The notes beneath the pieces are model-generated. The model did not search any database. It saw only the letters and a list, made by a program, of their open reading frames with translations, and was not told the DNA's origin. Positions 58,939 through 64,000 of a stretch of DNA of 64,000 nucleotides are shown in pieces. The DNA comes from CAWDMC01 sp963803295. Lineage in GTDB: Bacteria; Acidobacteriota; Terriglobia; UBA7540. Location: NCBI GenBank assembly GCA_963803295.1, contig CAWDMC010000008.1:9140-73139 (forward strand). Direction: 5' to 3'. Both the position numbers and the translations under genes were made by a program. Within the stretch, counting starts at the first letter, position 1; every line of letters begins with the position of its first letter.

Positions 58939-58991
58939 CCCGGCAAATTCTGCCAAACTCCGGCAAAATCCGCAACCCAGACGCAACCCGA
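58840..58991. repeat. Direct repeat of 23 bp at the int end
   Basis: TCCGCAACCCAGGCGCAACC (58840), followed by TGA, recurs at 58969 as TCCGCAACCCAGACGCAACC, followed by CGA: 21 of 23 positions match, 129 bp apart. One copy is in the int 3' end and the other in the int-repA spacer. It could be an att-related site, a recombinase arm site or a duplication. Confidence 0.45.
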
Positions 58992-59049
58992 ATTCCCAGC
59001 AAGCCCTCGACAATCCCGACAAAAAGGATGATGAGAAGGGCGGTGGAGC

Positions 59050-60073
59050 ATGAAGCCGTCTCTCCCGCCAACTCCCAGGCTGTCCTCGCAAGCAGGTTTT
59101 CAGACTGTCGGCGCGATCATTCAATCTACCCTACCACAGGTGGGCGTCACGAAGCGTCGGCTCAAGAAGCTCGATGCCATCGTGGCGATCCGCGACGAAC
59201 GACAACCACGCCGAAGGGCTTACAGTGCCCGCCCTTTCGTCCTTTGCGGCATTCCCGTCCGAAGGCCGTCCAAGTCCACCCTGGAATACTCCCCCAGAAC
59301 GGAGGTTTGGTTTGCGGGTCATCGGACACCCTGACTACGGTCTTCCCTTTGGCCAGGACCGCCTCCTGCTCATCTGGATCGCCTCGCTGGCCACCTGGCA
59401 GAAAAACCGCATCATTCGTTTTAACTCCGCCGCCACGATCCTGGAGACCTTCGAGCTTCCCAAGGATGGAAGATACTACCGCCGACTGGTCGAAGGTTTT
59501 GAGCGAATCTTCTACGCTACGTTCTTTTTCTCGAACGACCAGCGCGATGGCGAGTGCGTCGTGATCGAGCGCCACAGCTTCCGTTTCGTCCGCGATATCC
59601 GACTCTGGTACAGACAAAGCAGCGGCGACTCTCCCGAGGACCTTTCCGAAAACGTCATTGTGCTGTCCGAGGAGTTCTGGAAAGAAATTCAAGACCACCC
59701 TATCCCGGTGGATCTCGCGGTTGTGCGTGCCTTGGCGGACTCTCCAGGCAACTTGGATCTGTACATTTGGCTGGTTTGGAGATGTTGGACTGCCAAGACC
59801 CAAGTGCACATTCCTCTGTTCGGACCTGAGGGATTGGTTCAGCAACTTGGAGTTTCGGGCAATCTACGCGAGCGTGATTTCCGTCGGCAAATCAGGAGTT
59901 GGCTGCTGATCATCCGGCGCTTGTGGCCCGAGTGTCCGGCTAGGCTGGGAAACGCAGGAGCGATCCTAGTTATCGACTCCTGGAAACGGGTAGGAAACAC
60001 TCACAAGCCCGTTGTGAATCTCCAGAGTTTTCCACGTGATTCAGTTCGCGCTCCAGAAGCCGTTCACACGTGA
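59050..60073 (+). pseudogene. repA: RepA-like plasmid replication initiator, one frame break
   Basis: The first frame (59050 to about 59300) reads VTKRRLKKLDAIVAIRDERQ, then PFVLCGIPVRRPSKSTLEYS. The second frame continues FGLRVIGHPDYGLPFGQDRL, WIASLATWQKNRIIRFNSAA and GRYYRRLVEGFERIFYATFF, the RepA_C pattern. Joined it would be about 340 residues. GAAGGGCGG precedes the ATG. Its last codons run through the first iteron and stop inside the second. It should bind the iterons and start replication. Confidence 0.75.
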
Positions 60074-60129
60074 TTCAGTTCGCGCCCATACGTGATTCAG
60101 TTCGCGCTGGCACGTGATTTAGTTCGCGC
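60033..60129 (+). repeat. Four iterons, candidate replication origin
   Basis: CACGTGATTCAGTTCGCGC at 60033-60051 and 60067-60085, with near-identical copies at 60089-60107 and 60111-60129. Steps are 34, 22 and 22 bp, so copies 2-4 lie about two helical turns apart. They are directly at the repA 3' end. Confidence 0.85.
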
Positions 60130-60395
60130 CTCCTTGGGTTAACCTACGTGACATCAAAGGATTGGCGGGACTCCCTGTAGTTCATTTCCTAAGTAATCCT
60201 GTGGAAGGCACCTGTAGTAGTCGGCGCCCATCTGTGGAAAACTTTTGGATGTCACAGGCCGCGCTGCTTCGCAGCGGAGAAACAGTATTCCTTGCAGGCG
60301 AGTGGAGTCTCTCGAGGCCTACTATCGGTTTTTATCCGGTGCCGAATCTGGTGACATGCCCAGCCGCGAGATCGGACTTCTGCATGGTCTTCTAA

Positions 60396-60719
60396 GCTAA
60401 GCGTAAGCCAAGGGCAGGAACGATTCTGATCCCTAAGACCCACACTAATCCAGTTGAAGAGTTCGCCCGGCACGCCCAAGCCTCTTTCCCACTGATCCTT
60501 GCCACCGCATTCGCGCACGAGGTCGGACACCTACTTCTGGGCGCAAACTCGCACTCCTCGCAAGGCGTCATGCGCGGCGAATCGTATCCCGGTGATTTTG
60601 CACCGGATTCTTCTAATCCTTCGATGCTGCTCTTCGAGGACGGACAGGTCCAACTCATCCAGGCCAGCGTGCGCGAACGCGTTCGGCGGAAAAATCGTAC
60701 GACGACTGCCGGTCGTTGA
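60396..60719 (+). pseudogene. Metzincin-like protein, C-terminal fragment
   Basis: An open frame without a good start, beginning after a stop at 60393. It reads LILATAFAHEVGHLLLGANS, HSSQGVMRGE: the metzincin zinc motif HExxHxxGxxH followed by a Met-turn-like VMR. It ends at TGA 60717. Proteins of this type are frequent in Acidobacteria. The N-terminal half is missing or lost by indels. No signal sequence is visible. Confidence 0.65.
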
Positions 60720-60849
60720 CCGGTCCGAGACTCGGAACGGTATCCTCACACGCGGAATTCGGTCCAGTCCAATTAGACAGCGAGTTGATTAAAGTAGAGG
60801 CGATAGACTTGTGGCTTTGCTCTGATTGGTCGATATAGCGCTTCTCGTT

Positions 60850-63684
60850 TCAGAAGTTCTCAATCATCCAGACATTGTTAGCGGAGGTCCATTCCGTGAA
60901 AGCGAGACGTCGACCATCAGGGGAGGGTATAGCCTCGATGCCAAAAGGGCCTGCTTGATGCCGAAGAACCTGAGCATGACCGTTTGAGTCGACAAAGAGG
61001 AGGTCAGAGACTCTTCCGGACTCGCTGCCCACATACCATCCCTTTCCGTCCGCCGACCAATTCATGGTTTGGAGGGTACCTCGCCAACTGACAGGGATGT
61101 CTCTTTCTTGCTCGCCCCGGAGAGAGACGATCCGGATGGGTCCGTGAGGTTGCCGGCGTAGAAGTGCCACTCGGGAGCCATCCGACGAAAGGTCCCATTC
61201 GAATCCTCCGAGCGGGTCGTAAGTGACCCTGGCGAGCTCCCGGCCTTTGCCTTGCACGGGGTCCAGGCGGGAGAAGATGACCTGTTTGCGGTCGTCCTCT
61301 GCCACAACGCATTGGTTCATAGGGGAACGAGCACAGAACGAAAATACAAACCCTTGTTTGCGAAGCAGTGATTGGGCGGGTCCGCCAGTAATGGGAGCAC
61401 GCATCAAACTCATATAACCGGGTTCCCCATCAGCGATATATGAGTAAAGAATCCATTCTCCATCCGGTGTCACGTTCCCGCCCTTGAATCCGGGACCCGC
61501 GACGAGGACTTCCGCGGTGCGTTGGCCTACAGCTTGCCTGAATATGTCGAAGTGGCCGTTCCGATCTGAGCTGAACAGCACCGCTTTGCTATCCGGCGTC
61601 CAGCCTGATGGCAAATCGTTTCGGTCATCAAGGGTCAGACGTTGTATGCCCTTCAATTGGCTTGGGTCTTTTCCAAGCTCACCCACGAAAACATCCGCTT
61701 GGGGGGTTCGCTTCAGGAATGTCAACCGTTTCCCATTCGCAGTCGCGCTGAAGAGGCCGGACAGGTAAAAGCCAGACCAACTGGTGAGCCGCCTTGGTTT
61801 GCCAACAGCTTGTCCAGTCCTGAGATTGACCCCAATCTCCCAAAAATTTGCTTCGGAATCATGGGGTGAAGGCTCGCGCAACGAATAGATAATGCGACCT
61901 TCGGGTAAGAGGCACCCGCCCGTTATCCTTGGATCGGAGAGAATAACATTCGGACGGCCATCTTTGAAGCTATGCGACTCAATACTGACGTAAAATCCCT
62001 TTTCGTCAAAGCGAACTCGGCCATACAAGAGTCGCTGCCCGTCCGCGAACCACGACGCGCCCGCGAATCGGTCATTCTCCGCGCTCGCAACGACCTTGCG
62101 CGGTTCTTCTCCATCAGCACTCATTACCCAGATTTCCTTCCCATTGCCTGCCGGGCCAATGGCGCTAGTGAAAGCAATCCGCGACCCATCGGGAGAAGGC
62201 GATGCCGCGCCAGCATCGTCGCGCAACTTGCGCGGGGAACCACCCAATATTGAGATGGCCCAGATGCTTGGCGCGCCGCTCTGCCCAGCCCCTCCGCTAG
62301 CAAGCAGTGTGGTTCCATCCGGAAACCTGCTAAGCGCGAACATCGTGGCGCCTTGTGGAGTAGAAATAGGATGCACCTCTCCTGTTTCGACGAGTCGCAG
62401 GTAGATGCCGGTCTCGTCAGCGTAGGCCAGGTACTTCCCGTCGGGCGAGATGGCGGCCGCTGTAACAGGGTTTTCCGACGAGTTGGTGGTAAGCTGTCGT
62501 AACATCTGTTCGGGCGTCCGGCCATAACGATCCCAGATGATCCACGCGACTGCAATTCCAACTATGCCCATCACCGCTATTGCCGCTGCCCGGCGCGCCC
62601 ACCGCACGGCTGGTCGAGCTGCTGGGGGTGGCGCTGGTGTCTCCACAGCCGCAGAAGCTGAGCGGCCGGAATCCGTATCCCGTTTCAGACACTTCAGATC
62701 AATTCGGATGTCCGCGGCATGTTGGTAGCGCAGGTCACGGTCCTTTTCGAGCGCCTTCCTGACGATCCTTTCCAACTCTACCGGAAGGCTGCCGTTCCAC
62801 TGGCGGATTGGCAGCGGTAAGTGTTGGAGGATGGCTTCACGGAGCAACGCCGCCGTCGCACCCTCAAACGCCTGCCGCCCGGTCGCCATCTCGTAAAGCA
62901 CTGCGCCCAAGCTAAACAGATCGGTGCGAGCGTCAACCTCCTCTCCACGCGCCTGCTCCGGCGACATGTATGCCGCCGTGCCCATGGCTGCGCCTGGCAG
63001 GCTTAAATTGCCATCATGGCTCGAAGTCTGTGAGTTATCCCGGAGCGGTTGCTCGTCGGCTCCTTGCGGTTCTGCCTCCGAGCCGAGAGCACGCCCTCCC
63101 GTCAACTTCGCCAAGCCAAAGTCCAGGATCTTTGCCTCGCCCCGCTGCGTCACGAAGATGTTAGCGGGCTTGATATCACGGTGAATGATCCCCTTGGCAT
63201 GAGCCGCCTCCAGGGCCTCGGCAATTTGAACTCCGAGGTCGAGAATCCTATTCAGGGGCAGTGGCCGGCCGGCGATTAGGGGAGTAAGTGTCTGGCCCTC
63301 CATCAACTCCATCGCGATAAAGGGTTGGCCATCCTGCTCTTCAATCTCATGAACCGTGCAGATGTTCGGATGATTGAGTGCCGAGGCGGCGCGGGCTTCA
63401 CGCTGGAATCGCGCGAGTGCGACGGAATTGTCGGCCAAGCCCGAGGGCAGGAATTTCAGTGCGACCTTGCGGCCCAGCCGGACATCTTCTGCCTTGTACA
63501 CGACCCCCATGCCTCCACCACCGAGTCGTTCAAGGATGCGGTAGTGGGACACCGTGCAACCTATGGGATTTGAGTGGGTAAAGTGGCCGGCGCGGTCGGG
63601 AGCTGAAGTCGCGGCATCCTGGGGTTGCAATGGGGCTCGCGCTGGAGTGGGAACGAGGGCTAACGCGGAGCAGGTTCGATCCAC
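60850..63684 (-). CDS. Ser/Thr protein kinase with TolB/WD40-like C-terminal sensor
   Basis: A 944-residue membrane kinase. The kinase domain has glycine loop GGGGMG (55-60), Lys77 (VALKFL), HRDIKPAN (168-175) and DFG (188-190). A Pro-rich linker and one membrane helix (~370-395) follow, then a propeller of TolB/WD40-like repeats (AAAISPDGKYLAYADETGIY type) outside the cell. The family usually starts at IGxTVSHYRI; here the codon before it is CCC, so the start at 63684 or the GTG at VSHYRI must be used. Intact. It should phosphorylate unknown targets. Confidence 0.92.
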   Translation of the reverse strand: MDRTCSALALVPTPARAPLQPQDAATSAPDRAGHFTHSNPIGCTVSHYRILERLGGGGMGVVYKAEDVRLGRKVALKFLPSGLADNSVALARFQREARAASALNHPNICTVHEIEEQDGQPFIAMELMEGQTLTPLIAGRPLPLNRILDLGVQIAEALEAAHAKGIIHRDIKPANIFVTQRGEAKILDFGLAKLTGGRALGSEAEPQGADEQPLRDNSQTSSHDGNLSLPGAAMGTAAYMSPEQARGEEVDARTDLFSLGAVLYEMATGRQAFEGATAALLREAILQHLPLPIRQWNGSLPVELERIVRKALEKDRDLRYQHAADIRIDLKCLKRDTDSGRSASAAVETPAPPPAARPAVRWARRAAAIAVMGIVGIAVAWIIWDRYGRTPEQMLRQLTTNSSENPVTAAAISPDGKYLAYADETGIYLRLVETGEVHPISTPQGATMFALSRFPDGTTLLASGGAGQSGAPSIWAISILGGSPRKLRDDAGAASPSPDGSRIAFTSAIGPAGNGKEIWVMSADGEEPRKVVASAENDRFAGASWFADGQRLLYGRVRFDEKGFYVSIESHSFKDGRPNVILSDPRITGGCLLPEGRIIYSLREPSPHDSEANFWEIGVNLRTGQAVGKPRRLTSWSGFYLSGLFSATANGKRLTFLKRTPQADVFVGELGKDPSQLKGIQRLTLDDRNDLPSGWTPDSKAVLFSSDRNGHFDIFRQAVGQRTAEVLVAGPGFKGGNVTPDGEWILYSYIADGEPGYMSLMRAPITGGPAQSLLRKQGFVFSFCARSPMNQCVVAEDDRKQVIFSRLDPVQGKGRELARVTYDPLGGFEWDLSSDGSRVALLRRQPHGPIRIVSLRGEQERDIPVSWRGTLQTMNWSADGKGWYVGSESGRVSDLLFVDSNGHAQVLRHQAGPFGIEAIPSPDGRRLAFTEWTSANNVWMIENF

Positions 63685-64000
63685 TCCACCGGCACCATCC
63701 AGCGGTAACCGCGTCCTGCTAGGGTCTCGACGAAACTCGGGGTCGCGGCGGAGTCTCCCAACACCTCGCGCAACCGGTTCATGGCGGCGCTGATGCTGTG
63801 CTCGAACTCTACGATGGTGTCATTGGGCCAAAGCCGCTGGCGAATCTCGTCCCGGCTCACCACTTCGCCAGGGCGCTCGAGCAGCATGATCAGGATCTGA
63901 AGCGGCTGTTCTCCAGGCGGACTGCTTGCTCCCATTGCGGCGCAGTTCGCCAGTCCGAAGGTCGAGTTCAAAGCCTCCGAACCGGGCGCGACCTAGGGAG
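63660..64000 (-). pseudogene. CadC/OmpR-type winged-helix regulator, partial and frameshifted
   Basis: The frame to 63971 reads PLQILIMLLERPGEVVSRDE, IRQRLWPNDTIVEFEHSISA and GRGYRWMVPVEWIE: a DNA-binding winged helix of the CadC type. Upstream to the window edge, RFGGFELDLRTGELRRNGSK is in another frame, with a base missing near 63920 (expected VRLEEQPLQ). Its stop overlaps the kinase start by 25 bp. The gene begins beyond the window. Confidence 0.7.

Noticed and set aside
60162..60395. 77-codon frame after the iterons
   Set aside because: Low-complexity composition and no family features; more likely spacer DNA.

Overview
The window looks like an accessory, mobile-element-rich stretch of a GC-rich soil bacterium, most likely an Acidobacteriota of the Solibacter/Bryobacter type. 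I infer this from family resemblance only: a Ser/Thr kinase with a TolB/WD40-like sensor, a TPR-CHAT protein, Crp/Fnr and CadC-type regulators, a metzincin fragment, and the mix of IS21 and IS1380 elements. No rRNA, tRNA or CRISPR array was seen.

Layout. (1) 1-2797: right part of an IS21-family element (istA, istB and a third ORF), inserted into an SNF2-type helicase gene whose 3' part follows at 2796-4943. (2) 4959-15854, minus strand: a compact defence-like gene string, read from right to left: an NdpA-like nucleoid-associated protein, an unrecognised membrane protein, hsdM, hsdS, hsdR and a YgjP-like metallopeptidase, with 4-11 bp overlaps from hsdM onward. (3) 16375-23860: a complete Tn7-like transposon of about 7.5 kb. 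It has ~70-bp inverted ends, three 17-bp sites at each end, a TnsA-TnsB fusion transposase, a TnsC ATPase, a long TnsD/TniQ with tandem DNA-binding repeats, a small Cys-containing protein and a Crp/Fnr regulator. (4) 23962-26886: an ArdC-like antirestriction protein, a small HTH-like protein and a frameshifted IS1380 transposase. (5) 27183-38610: a nucleoside-phosphorylase-like protein, a TPR-CHAT protein, a decayed aldo/keto-reductase/IS1380 chimera, a large RHS protein, an ssb remnant, and a sigma-like/anti-sigma-like pair.

(6) 38785-60129: a conjugative, integrative, plasmid-like element. It carries virB2, a virB3-virB4 fusion, virB9, virB10, virB5, virB6 and virB8, a dyad-rich candidate oriT, a MobC-like protein, a VirD4/TraD coupling protein, a MobF relaxase-helicase and virB11. 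It also carries a RepB-type primase, an isoprenylcysteine-methyltransferase-like membrane protein paired with a zinc-ribbon membrane protein, a YhcG nuclease, Xis, Int, RepA and four iterons. (7) 60396-64000: a metzincin fragment, a large Ser/Thr kinase and a CadC-type winged-helix regulator cut by the window end.

A strong overall feature is the distribution of reading-frame breaks. From about 26.6 kb onward many genes carry one or more 1-nt indels, usually in short homopolymers, with good protein sequence resuming on the other side. From 3 to 25 kb I saw none. This is either recent decay of the integrated element or local sequence error, and it decides whether the conjugation machinery is functional.
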